The position numbers and the translations under genes were made by a program. This document shows, one piece after another, positions 51,674 through 59,512 of a DNA stretch of 61,474 nt; position 1 is the stretch's first letter, and each line of letters begins with the position of its first letter. Under the pieces are notes generated by a model. That model was not told where the DNA came from, did no database searches, and saw only the letters and a program-made list of their open reading frames with translations. Location: NCBI GenBank assembly GCA_025057315.1, contig JANWXW010000141.1, positions 1 to 61,474 on the forward strand, read 5' to 3'. Source of the DNA: Myxococcota bacterium. Its GTDB lineage: Bacteria > Myxococcota_A > Polyangia > Palsa-1104 > JAEUJZ01.

Positions 51674-52602
51674 GCCCCCTGGGCCCCTTGTGCGGCCTCA
51701 GCCAGCCAGTCCCGCGGGCGCAAAAAGTCCATCAGCTCCGCCTCCCTGCTGCCCGGCTCGGGGACGTAGCCATAGTCCCAACGCACCAGGGGCGGCAGCG
51801 ACATGAGGATGGACTCCACGCGTCCGGCGGTCCGAAGACCAAAGACCGTCCCGCGGTCGTAGAGCAAGTTAAACTCCACGTAGCGCCCGCGCCGATATAG
51901 CTGAAAGCGTCGCTCCCGTTCGCCATAAGGCAGGTTGCGCCGTCGCTGCACAATCGGCACGTAGGCGGGCAGGAAGGCCTCGCCGACATCCCGCCAGAAC
52001 GCGTAGGTGCGCGGCAGGTCGTCTTGCAGATAATCAAAGAAGATCCCGCCCACCCCGCGCGTCTCGCCGCGGTGCTTGAGGAAAAAGTACTCGTCGCACC
52101 AGGCCTTAAAGCGCGGGTAAAGATCCGTACCATGGCGGTCGCAGGCCTCTTTCAGGGTGCGGTGGAAGTGGACGGCATCCTCGTGAAAGGGATAGTAGGG
52201 CGTCAGGTCTGCCCCCCCACCGAACCAGGCCACATTGCCCCGTCGCAGGAAGCGAAAGTTGGCGTGGGTGGCGGGCACCATCGGGCTGCGGGGGTGCAAG
52301 ACCAGGGAGATGCCCGTGGCGTAGAAGTGGAGACCATCGCCTGGCAAGCTCTTGGCAAACTCTTCCTCTAGCTCACCAAAGACGGTGGAGATGTTGACTC
52401 CCGCCTTTTCGAACACCGCCCCCTCGGCCAGGACGCCACTCCGGCCACCACCGCCCCCCGGACGCTCCCACAGGTCGAAGCGGAAGCGCCCCACCCCATC
52501 GATGTCCTCCAGCGCCGTGCAGATCCGCTGCTGGAGCGCACTCACATCATCGGCCGCGCGAGCAGCGAGCTGGTCCAGGTCTGTGGGCACGGAAGAGGCC
52601 AT
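51670..52602 (-). CDS. hemF: Oxygen-dependent coproporphyrinogen III oxidase
   Basis: This is 310 residues, the family size. It decarboxylates two propionates of coproporphyrinogen III using oxygen in heme synthesis. Conserved blocks: VFEKAGVNIS, YATGISLVLHPRSPMVPATHANFRF, WFGGGADLTPYYPFHEDAVHFH, the GETRGVGGIFFD loop and GRYVEFNLLYDRGTVFGL. It is the first gene of a hemF-kinase-MFS operon. Confidence 0.97.
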   Translation of the reverse strand: MASSVPTDLDQLAARAADDVSALQQRICTALEDIDGVGRFRFDLWERPGGGGGRSGVLAEGAVFEKAGVNISTVFGELEEEFAKSLPGDGLHFYATGISLVLHPRSPMVPATHANFRFLRRGNVAWFGGGADLTPYYPFHEDAVHFHRTLKEACDRHGTDLYPRFKAWCDEYFFLKHRGETRGVGGIFFDYLQDDLPRTYAFWRDVGEAFLPAYVPIVQRRRNLPYGERERRFQLYRRGRYVEFNLLYDRGTVFGLRTAGRVESILMSLPPLVRWDYGYVPEPGSREAELMDFLRPRDWLAEAAQGAQGA

Positions 52603-52627
52603 GGCCCCATTGTGTCATGAGAGCCGT

Positions 52628-53251
52628 TCAGTTTGCACCGCTTTTTACCCAATTGATAAAGAGGCACTTTTCGGCATCACTCAGCATGTCCCCCTGAGGC
52701 ATCTGCCCACCTCCGCCGCCGGGGACATTGCGCTGTAGACCGAGCAGCTTGTAAAGGAGATAGCTGGCGTCGATGTTTCCTGGCACCACCAGCTTAAACT
52801 GCGCTATGGTAGGGTCTTTGTTGACCACCGCGGCGCGGAACTCGGCCGCATTGGCGCCCAGGCGCAGGTTGCCGGCCATGCCGTTGGCGCCCAGGTGGCA
52901 GAAGCCGTTGCCGCCGCACTTCATCTGCACCGTCGGGTAGACGGCGGTGGCCATCACGACCGCGTCCATGCACGCCGGCCTGGGTTCCAGCGTCGGCGGT
53001 CTCAGATCCGGCATGAACAGGTCGGGGGGCATCATCAGGTCCGCCTGGCTCATGTCTCCGGGGCTCTTGAGGTCTGCGCTGCTCAGATCAAACGTCCGCA
53101 TATCGGCCGGCGCGGGCCCATCGCCCCCCGGGGGGGCCCTAAGGTCCTCAGGGCTCCTCATGTCCTGATCCATGCTGGTTGGGGCCGTAGGGCATGCGGA
53201 CATGGTCAGTATAGCGACAAACAACCCACCCTGCTGAAGGAGCGTTCTCAT
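52628..53251 (-). CDS. Lipoprotein with Asp-rich linker and cytochrome-like domain
   Basis: The protein has 207 residues from ATG 53251 with GAGGAGG upstream. The lipobox is LTMSAC (Cys20). A linker of about 60 residues repeats short D-M/D-L units (QDMRSPEDLRAPP, PADMRTFDLSSADLKSPGDMSQADLMMPPDLF), a style common in myxobacterial lipoproteins. The C-terminal domain (residues 93-205) resembles small c-type cytochromes but has CGGNGFCH, a CX5CH spacing rather than CX2CH, so heme attachment is uncertain. The end, SDAEKCLFINWVKSGA, is typical of these domains. Confidence 0.8.
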   Translation of the reverse strand: MRTLLQQGGLFVAILTMSACPTAPTSMDQDMRSPEDLRAPPGGDGPAPADMRTFDLSSADLKSPGDMSQADLMMPPDLFMPDLRPPTLEPRPACMDAVVMATAVYPTVQMKCGGNGFCHLGANGMAGNLRLGANAAEFRAAVVNKDPTIAQFKLVVPGNIDASYLLYKLLGLQRNVPGGGGGQMPQGDMLSDAEKCLFINWVKSGAN

Positions 53252-53265
53252 CTCGCCTCCTCAGA

Positions 53266-53345
53266 AAGCCTCTAAGATAGATATTATATAACTAAGATGC
53301 TGGTGCTGGGTTGCAAGGCGGCGCAGCCTTGGCGATGTTTCTGCT
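53266..53345. promoter_or_regulatory. Divergent AT-rich promoter region
   Basis: An AT-rich core (GATATTATATAAC, 53279-53291) between the lipoprotein and methyltransferase genes is the best -10-type candidate here. A CAAGGC/GCCTTG hairpin (53314-53319/53326-53331, loop of six) lies in the leader of the methyltransferase gene. Confidence 0.4.
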
Positions 53346-54335
53346 GTGCACCCCCATGCTGAGCTCTTACGCAACCGTCTACGAAAAAACCTTGCGCGGC
53401 TGCGGCCCTGGGCGGCTCGACGCGGAATCTCCGCGTATCGGCTCTATGACCATGATATCCCAGAAGTAGGCCTCTTGGTCGACTGGTACGATGGGGACGT
53501 GCTGTGGGCTGAGTACATGCGTCGCCACCCGCGCAGCGACCAAGAGCAGCGGGAATTTGTCGCCGACGTAGAGCACGTGCTGTGCACGGAGCTCCAGGTG
53601 CAGCCAGACCATCTGCATGTTCGCCGCCGGGAGCGCCAGCGAGGCACCGCACAGTACAGCCGGCTCGGCTCGGCGCGCCGGGAGCGCATCATCGCAGAGG
53701 GCGGCCACCGCTTCCTGGTGAACCTGTCGGACTATCTGGACACAGGGCTGTTCCTCGACCACCGGGACACCCGCGCGCTCGTCGGCCGCATGGCTGCTGG
53801 ACGGCGGGTGCTTAACCTGTTTGGTTACACGGGCAGCTTCACGGTGTATGCGGCCAGGGGGGGAGCCGTTGCCAGCGTCACCGTCGATCTTTCACGCACC
53901 TACCTGGCATGGGCCGCGACAAACTTAGCCCTCAACGGCGTGGATCGGCATCAGCACCGCCTGGTCCGTGCCGATGCGCTCCGTTACCTCGAGGAGAACG
54001 CCAACTTACCCTCTCGATTCAGGCCCCAGTTTGATCTCATCATCCTGGACCCACCGACCTTTTCCAACTCGAAGCGGATGTCGGGGACGCTGGACGTGCA
54101 GCGCGACCATCCGCGCCTGCTGCGACAAGCGCTGCGCCTGCTGGCACCCGGCGGTGACCTGATTTTTTCCAGCCATTGCCGGACGCTCCGGGTGCGCATG
54201 GACGAGGTGCCCGAAGCCTCCTGGTGCGACATCACGGAGCAGACCTTGCCGCGGGACTTCCACCAGCGCCGCACACACCACTGTTTTCTTCTCCGTCACG
54301 CGCCAGGGGCCACAGGCTCGCCAAGGCTGGGCTGA
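53346..54335 (+). CDS. RlmK-like SAM-dependent 23S rRNA methyltransferase
   Basis: The protein has 329 residues from GTG 53346. The N-terminal half resembles the RlmK/RlmI PUA-like/EEHEE region (RRERQRGTAQYSRLG, then GHRFLVNLSDYLDTGLFLDHRDTR). The SAM motif is VLNLFGYTGSFTVYAARGGA and the catalytic motif is LDPPTFSNSKRM. This is the same family as the C-terminal half of E. coli RlmKL, which makes m7G2069 in 23S rRNA; the RlmL half and THUMP domain are absent here. Target base not certain. Confidence 0.87.
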   Translation: MHPHAELLRNRLRKNLARLRPWAARRGISAYRLYDHDIPEVGLLVDWYDGDVLWAEYMRRHPRSDQEQREFVADVEHVLCTELQVQPDHLHVRRRERQRGTAQYSRLGSARRERIIAEGGHRFLVNLSDYLDTGLFLDHRDTRALVGRMAAGRRVLNLFGYTGSFTVYAARGGAVASVTVDLSRTYLAWAATNLALNGVDRHQHRLVRADALRYLEENANLPSRFRPQFDLIILDPPTFSNSKRMSGTLDVQRDHPRLLRQALRLLAPGGDLIFSSHCRTLRVRMDEVPEASWCDITEQTLPRDFHQRRTHHCFLLRHAPGATGSPRLG

Positions 54336-54356
54336 GCAGGCCCCGCTACCTCCCTC

Positions 54357-55640
54357 TCACGGACGCCAGCGCGTAACGTGCCAGGTTTTCTTTCCCCGGC
54401 GGAAGGCAATGATCCCGCCAGGCAGCAGGTCCTTCGGTGTCAACACGGTGGTCAGCTCTGCGCGTCGACCATTGACCGTGATGGCGCCCTGCAGGAGCAG
54501 GTCGCGCGCCTCGCGGCGTGACCTGACGAGCGTGGTCAGCGCCAGCGCATCGACAATGGGAAGACCGGAGGGCGTTGCCAACAGCGAACGGTCGTGCTCA
54601 CTCGTCGGTGCGCCGACCAGCACCTCGCGCAGCAGGTCCTCCGACAGGCAGGACAGATCGCCGCCAAAGAGGGCTTGGGTCGCCGCCTCCGCGGCGCGCA
54701 GCTCTTCAGCCCCATGGAGAAGTCGGGTCACCTCCTGCGCCAGTGTTCGCTGCGCCAGCCGGGCTCCGGGGTCCTGCGCCTGAGCTTCAGCAATGGCCGC
54801 GATCTCCTTCTCGGGAAGGAAGGTAAACATTCGCAGCAGGCGCACCACGTCGGCATCGTCCGTGTTAAGCAAAAACTGGTAGAGCGCATAGGGGCTGGTG
54901 CGGTCAGCAGTCAGCCAGATGGCTCCTGCTTCGCTTTTGCCAAACTTGCCCCCATCGCTGCGAGTGACCAGCGGTGCGGTGAGCCCGAACGCCTCGCCGC
55001 CGTGCCGCCGGATCAGATCGCAGCCCGAGGCAATGTTCCCCCACTGGTCGCTGCCACCCATCTGCAGCGTCACACCCTCGTGGCGGTACAAATGTAGAAA
55101 ATCGTAAGCTTGCAGCAAAATGTAGCTAAACTCGGTGTAGCTGATGCCCTGCTCTCGCGTCTGGAGGCGCCTGTGCACCGCGTCGCGCTGGATCATCATG
55201 TTGACCGAGAAGTGCTTGCCAATGTCGCGCAGCACCTCGATGTAGCCGAGCTTGCTCAGCCACTCATGGTTGTCGAGCACGCGGGCAGCAGCGGGCCCTG
55301 AGAAGTCCAGCAACCGTTCGAAGATACGCCGCTGGCCGGCGATGTTCTTGCGGACAGCTTCTTCGCTAAGAAGCTGGCGCTCTGCCTCCTTGCCAGAGGG
55401 GTCGCCAATGAGGCCGGTGCCGCCGCCGACGACGACCACCGGCCGATGACCAGCCCGCTGAAGGTGCACAAGGAGCATGAGGGGAACCAGGTTGCCGATG
55501 GTGAGCGAGTCCGCGGTGGGATCGAAGCCTACATAGCCAGCGCGGCGGCCCGTCGCCAGGTGCGTCCTAAGACCCTCGAGGTCGGTGACCTGGTGCAGCA
55601 GACCGCGCCAGTGGAGCTCACGCAGGAAGTCATCGCTCAT
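54357..55640 (-). CDS. tyrS: Tyrosyl-tRNA synthetase
   Basis: This is 427 residues. The class I catalytic core has FDPTADSLTIGNL (residues 39-51, the HIGH-like motif with Thr in place of the first His, as in one branch of TyrS), GGGTGLIGDPSGK and the KMSKS-like KFGKSEAGAIWL. The C-terminal S4 domain (about 360-425) binds tRNA. It lies 58 bp downstream of the CHRD lipoprotein gene on the same strand. Confidence 0.97.
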   Translation of the reverse strand: MSDDFLRELHWRGLLHQVTDLEGLRTHLATGRRAGYVGFDPTADSLTIGNLVPLMLLVHLQRAGHRPVVVVGGGTGLIGDPSGKEAERQLLSEEAVRKNIAGQRRIFERLLDFSGPAAARVLDNHEWLSKLGYIEVLRDIGKHFSVNMMIQRDAVHRRLQTREQGISYTEFSYILLQAYDFLHLYRHEGVTLQMGGSDQWGNIASGCDLIRRHGGEAFGLTAPLVTRSDGGKFGKSEAGAIWLTADRTSPYALYQFLLNTDDADVVRLLRMFTFLPEKEIAAIAEAQAQDPGARLAQRTLAQEVTRLLHGAEELRAAEAATQALFGGDLSCLSEDLLREVLVGAPTSEHDRSLLATPSGLPIVDALALTTLVRSRREARDLLLQGAITVNGRRAELTTVLTPKDLLPGGIIAFRRGKKTWHVTRWRP

Positions 55641-55698
55641 GGCTGCCAGGTATACCGCAGGGCGGCTGCAGGCGGCCAGGATCGCCTCGTCGGCAGAG

Positions 55699-57039
55699 CT
55701 AGCGCGGCACCACGAGCTGGCCGCGCAGCTCGCCCATCGGGTTCGCCCGGGTCTGGATCTGGATGTAAAGTCCCCCGCCCGGCCTGAGCAGGTCGTCTAC
55801 GATCAGGTCGTTGGGCCCACCGGAGGCCTTCACATCACAGGTGCCTTGGGATTTGGTCGTGCCCGGGCCCAGGTCGCAGACCGCGACGCCGTTCTGGCCC
55901 CGGACGCCCTTGTAGATCTTCGCACCGGTGGGCTCCAGTGCATCATGGACCAGCCGCCAGGTAAGCTTGGTCCGGTCCGCGTTCAGAAAGAAGGCCGCAG
56001 TCCCCGCCGCGGCGCTGGTCACTGGGGACATGGCCACCACCTGTTCGGGCTCCAGCTTGACGTTAAAAGGAACGGCCACAGCGAAGGGCATGGTGCGGTA
56101 GGGCAGGAGCTGGCCGCGCAGCTCGCCCGAGGACTGGTTCATCGTATGGAAGTTGAAGTAGGCCAGGCCGGCTTTGAACAGGAGCGGCCAGAACGCCCGC
56201 TCGGCGGCGAAGATGTCGGAGCGTGACAGGACTCCCTCCGGCGGGGCGTCATTGGGTAAGTCCACAATATGGGGGCCTTCGTTGTTGAACGATCCCCGAT
56301 GAATGTGGATGCCAGAGATGGGATTGTCGAGGTTGTGCCCGATGAGGTAGAAGATGCTCCCATTGCCCTCGTCGATCGAGATGTAGGCCTCCCCGCTGGC
56401 CATGGATCGGACGACGCGCGGCGTCTGCAGCGGCGTCAGGTGGGCGAAAAACTCCTTGGGACCAGCGCTCTGCCCCGGTAGCAGCGAGTAGATCTGCGCC
56501 CGCACCTCGCCCGCCGGCAGGGACGAGCTGGTAATGTTGACATAGAAGTTTCCCTTGACCAGCTCATCGAGCTGATCAGGGGCAATCCGGATGGTCCGGA
56601 CGATGCCACTTTCTTTCTCCAGCTCGAAAATAGGCAGTCCGGTCTCTCCTTGCTTGCCGGCGTGTATGCGTACTGCGAGCGGATTCTCTACGGAATGAGT
56701 CAGGCTGTAGACCAGCTCGGTATTGTTTGGCTTGAGGTGAAACAGAATGGTCCCCTCGGCGGGACTGCAAGTGGGTGGAACGACCTGCGCCCCGGAAAAG
56801 AAGCCACGGGCGATCGCATCCACGCAATCCGGGGCAAGGCAAAGCTGGTTCGGGTTGATCTTCTGACAATCCGCATCGGTCTGACAGCGGATCTTGCGCA
56901 TCCCCACGGCGCAGGACCGGGCCGGCAAGCGGCAGAACTCGTTGGCGCCGCAGTCCTCGTCGCGCTCGCAGTAGCCTGGTGTGTCCTCGAGGCAACCAAA
57001 CAGCAACGGAACCAGGACAGCGAGGGAGGCAAGGCGCAT
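55699..57039 (-). CDS. Triple CHRD-domain lipoprotein
   Basis: The protein has 446 residues from ATG 57039 (GGGAGG upstream). The lipobox is LLFGC (Cys16). A small Cys-rich module (CERDEDCGANEFC and CQTDADCQK, residues 24-72) resembles the repeats in the TraA-like protein at 43781. Three CHRD (chordin-type) domains follow at about 77-185, 190-325 and 330-446, each ending in G-E-V/L-R-x-Q-L/I. CHRD domains are beta-rich extracellular modules of unknown bacterial function. Cotranscribed with the TPR gene, 3 bp away. Confidence 0.85.
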   Translation of the reverse strand: MRLASLAVLVPLLFGCLEDTPGYCERDEDCGANEFCRLPARSCAVGMRKIRCQTDADCQKINPNQLCLAPDCVDAIARGFFSGAQVVPPTCSPAEGTILFHLKPNNTELVYSLTHSVENPLAVRIHAGKQGETGLPIFELEKESGIVRTIRIAPDQLDELVKGNFYVNITSSSLPAGEVRAQIYSLLPGQSAGPKEFFAHLTPLQTPRVVRSMASGEAYISIDEGNGSIFYLIGHNLDNPISGIHIHRGSFNNEGPHIVDLPNDAPPEGVLSRSDIFAAERAFWPLLFKAGLAYFNFHTMNQSSGELRGQLLPYRTMPFAVAVPFNVKLEPEQVVAMSPVTSAAAGTAAFFLNADRTKLTWRLVHDALEPTGAKIYKGVRGQNGVAVCDLGPGTTKSQGTCDVKASGGPNDLIVDDLLRPGGGLYIQIQTRANPMGELRGQLVVPR

Positions 57040-57042
57040 CGT

Positions 57043-57849
57043 TTAGAACCTCCCAACCAGAGCGATGGAAGCCCCGCGCTCATCGAAGGCAAACATGAGG
57101 CGTGGTGGACCTAGCAATGTCAGCTCCTGGGTGCTTCGGTAGTCTAGGGCATACAGCACCGCGGCCGTGCCGAGCAGGGCGCCGCCAACACAAACGCCGG
57201 TGATCCCCCCGGCCATGGTGTGAAGCCGCTGTGGGCACAGCTCCTGGCCAGGCTCTAGGGTACAGGTTTGACGCCCGTGGAGCGCCAGCAGGGTGGCACC
57301 CGCGGCCACAGAGAGCACACCGGCAGCAGCAGCCGTCCACTTGAGGATCCGCAGCGGACGATGCGGCGGGACAATGCGCCGTCCTGAGGCATCGAAGCCC
57401 GTTGGTGGTGGTTCGCTGGCAATGGCCCTGGCGATGGCCTCCCGTTCTTCGCGCTCAGCCCTTTCGCGCTCGGCCTTTTCACGGGCTAGCCGCTCGGCTT
57501 CCTGCGCAGCCTTGATCTCGGCGATGTAGCCCTCGGTCTCGCTGCGCAGGTCGGTCTTGGGGTCCTCGCGAAGGAAGCGATCGTACAGATCCAGCGCCTC
57601 TTTGGCATGACCAGCCTTTCTGTGAGACTGCGCGAGGTTGAACAGCAGGATGGGCAACGGCCGCTCCTGATAGAGCAGCTGAAATTCTTTGATCGCCTGC
57701 TCGTACTGGCCGCTCTTAAAGAGGACCACGGTCCGCTCGTATCGCTCTTTGAAGGTGAGCGGTTCCTCCGCGCGGACAAACTTCCCCAGGAGGCCGACCA
57801 GCACAAGCGCGAGCAGGGCGCTATCGCACCGGCGCAAAGAAGTCATCAT
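57043..57849 (-). CDS. TPR protein with C-terminal membrane segments
   Basis: This is 268 residues with a signal peptide (LLALVLVGLLGKFVRA). TPR repeats (about 30-100: VLFKSGQYEQAIKEFQLLYQERP and GHAKEALDLYDRFLREDP) are followed by a charged coiled-coil (AERLAREKAERERAEREEREAIARA) and two hydrophobic segments (about 168-188 and 212-235). Its start lies 29 bp inside the end of the kinase gene, which suggests coupled translation. Probably periplasmic; this TPR-plus-two-helix layout is common next to myxobacterial Ser/Thr kinases. Confidence 0.82.
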   Translation of the reverse strand: MMTSLRRCDSALLALVLVGLLGKFVRAEEPLTFKERYERTVVLFKSGQYEQAIKEFQLLYQERPLPILLFNLAQSHRKAGHAKEALDLYDRFLREDPKTDLRSETEGYIAEIKAAQEAERLAREKAERERAEREEREAIARAIASEPPPTGFDASGRRIVPPHRPLRILKWTAAAAGVLSVAAGATLLALHGRQTCTLEPGQELCPQRLHTMAGGITGVCVGGALLGTAAVLYALDYRSTQELTLLGPPRLMFAFDERGASIALVGRF

Positions 57850-59392
57850 CCTTCTGGGTCTCCTTGAGTTTGGGCCTGGCGGAGCGCGCAGGGCCCGGCC
57901 GTCTTGTCCTGGGCGGAGCGGCTTTCGGCGGGGGCGAGGGCGGCAGCGGCACCAACAAGACGCTCTCGTGTTGGTCCTGGTCCAGTTTCAGCGAAAGCTT
58001 CTGGTCCTTAAATCCCTCGTGGCGCAGCGTGATGTCCATCTGCCCCTGGGCTGCCGGCCGCTCCAGCCGCCAGGGTGTCACCCCGACCACGGTGCCATCG
58101 CTTTCGCGGATGACGCGGGCGCCTGGGGGTGTGCTGCTGACCGACCAGACGATCTTGGGGGGCATGGGGGCTGGTGCAGTGGTCCCTGGCGGCACTGGCG
58201 CTGCGGTGCGCTGTCCCCTGACGATGGCAAACACCGCGACAAACACCACCACCCCGGTTGCGGCGGGGATGAGAAGCCGCCGAAGAACCTGCATGCGCGA
58301 ATGAATGCGCGTTGGGTTCTCTGTCTGGCCGGCCAGCAGGCCCACAAGTGATGGCTGCGACCGCGAGGTGCTGGTGATGTCTAGAGGGGCCTGGGCGGCT
58401 GACACCGCCTCGGGAGTCGGCTGCACGGCGCCCGACGGCACGCCACCAGGAAAGCTGGGAAACGAAGGGCCAGCCATCGGCATAACACCCGGCGACATGC
58501 TCTGGCTGCTCAGGGCAAACACCGGCAACGCCTGGGTCCCCTTTGCACCGAGCATCTCCAGCTGCTGTGCCACCTCGATCATCGAGGGCCGCTGTGCTGG
58601 CTCCTTGGCAAGCATCGCCTGCACCAGCCCCTCCAGGGCTGGCGCCACTGTGGGGTCGAACTCAGCCAGCTTGGGCGGTGGCTTGTAGATGTGCATGGCC
58701 AGCAGCGCTCCGGCGCCCTCAGCGCTGAATGGAAGCTGACCCGTATACATCTCGAAGAGCATGACCCCGAGCGAGTAGACGTCGGCCTTGGCATCGATCT
58801 GTCCGGCACCGCGACACTGCTCCGGTGACATGTACTTGGGTGTGCCCATGACCATGCCGGCCTGGGTCATGCACGAGTCCGCATCCCGCTCGGCGGCCTC
58901 ACGGCTGATCTTGGCGATGCCAAAGTCAAGCACCTTGGCCCGCTCGCCTCCGGGCGCTTCTGGGTCAGCGACGATGATGATGTTGTCGGGCTTGAGGTCG
59001 CGGTGGATGATGCCCCGGGCATGGGCCGCGGCCAGGGTACCGGCGATCTGGCGAGCCAGACGGAGCGCATCAGGCCCGAGGCGGCCCAGGCGCTTGAGCC
59101 GCGCATGGAGTGACTCGCCATCCAGATACTCCATGATGATATAGGCGGTTTGGTCGGGCAGCGTGCCGTAGTCGAAGACCCCGACGATGCCTGGGTGCTG
59201 CACGATGTTCACCGCGCGCGCCTCGTTGAAGAAGCGGGCGACGACGGTGGGGTCCTTTGAGTACTTGGGGTGGAGAATCTTGACCGCTGCGCGGCGGCCG
59301 ATGCTCTCGTGAACCGCCTCGAAGACGCTTCCCATGCCTCCGTCGCCGATCTTGCGGACTATCTTGTACTTGCTAATGGTTTCTCCAACCAT
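57821..59392 (-). CDS. Ser/Thr protein kinase with PEGA-like C-terminus
   Basis: This is 523 residues. The N-terminal Hanks-type kinase (8-280) has GDGGMG (16-21), Lys38, HRDLKPDN (130-137), DFGIAK (156-161) and MSPEQ in the activation loop, all intact, so it should be active. A Pro/Ser linker, one membrane helix (about 373-390) and an extracytoplasmic PEGA-like domain (about 410-475, SSTPPGARVIRESDGTVVGVTPW) follow, then a basic tail. Substrates unknown; the FHA protein at 36323 shows phosphothreonine reading in the same cell. It heads an operon with the TPR and CHRD genes. Confidence 0.93.
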   Translation of the reverse strand: MVGETISKYKIVRKIGDGGMGSVFEAVHESIGRRAAVKILHPKYSKDPTVVARFFNEARAVNIVQHPGIVGVFDYGTLPDQTAYIIMEYLDGESLHARLKRLGRLGPDALRLARQIAGTLAAAHARGIIHRDLKPDNIIIVADPEAPGGERAKVLDFGIAKISREAAERDADSCMTQAGMVMGTPKYMSPEQCRGAGQIDAKADVYSLGVMLFEMYTGQLPFSAEGAGALLAMHIYKPPPKLAEFDPTVAPALEGLVQAMLAKEPAQRPSMIEVAQQLEMLGAKGTQALPVFALSSQSMSPGVMPMAGPSFPSFPGGVPSGAVQPTPEAVSAAQAPLDITSTSRSQPSLVGLLAGQTENPTRIHSRMQVLRRLLIPAATGVVVFVAVFAIVRGQRTAAPVPPGTTAPAPMPPKIVWSVSSTPPGARVIRESDGTVVGVTPWRLERPAAQGQMDITLRHEGFKDQKLSLKLDQDQHESVLLVPLPPSPPPKAAPPRTRRPGPARSARPKLKETQKDDDFFAPVR

Positions 59393-59427
59393 GGGACTGC
59401 CTCACCGGCACGGATGGACATGCCCAG

Positions 59428-59507
59428 TCCTATCCTATCACGAGATGGTTGGTTCCGTCTCGCCGCCCGGCGCATGGTGCGACAGGAACCACCCTGGTAG
59501 GATAGGA
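59428..59507 (+). promoter_or_regulatory. Long-range stem in the leader of the TolC-family gene
   Basis: TCCTATCCTATCA (59428-59440) can pair with TGGTAGGATAGGA (59495-59507) over 13 bases with one G-U wobble. The right arm contains the GGATAGGA Shine-Dalgarno of the gene at 59513, so pairing would hide the ribosome site. The region also separates divergent kinase and tolC-like genes, so the arms could instead be a two-site operator. Confidence 0.45.
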
Positions 59508-59512
59508 GCCCC

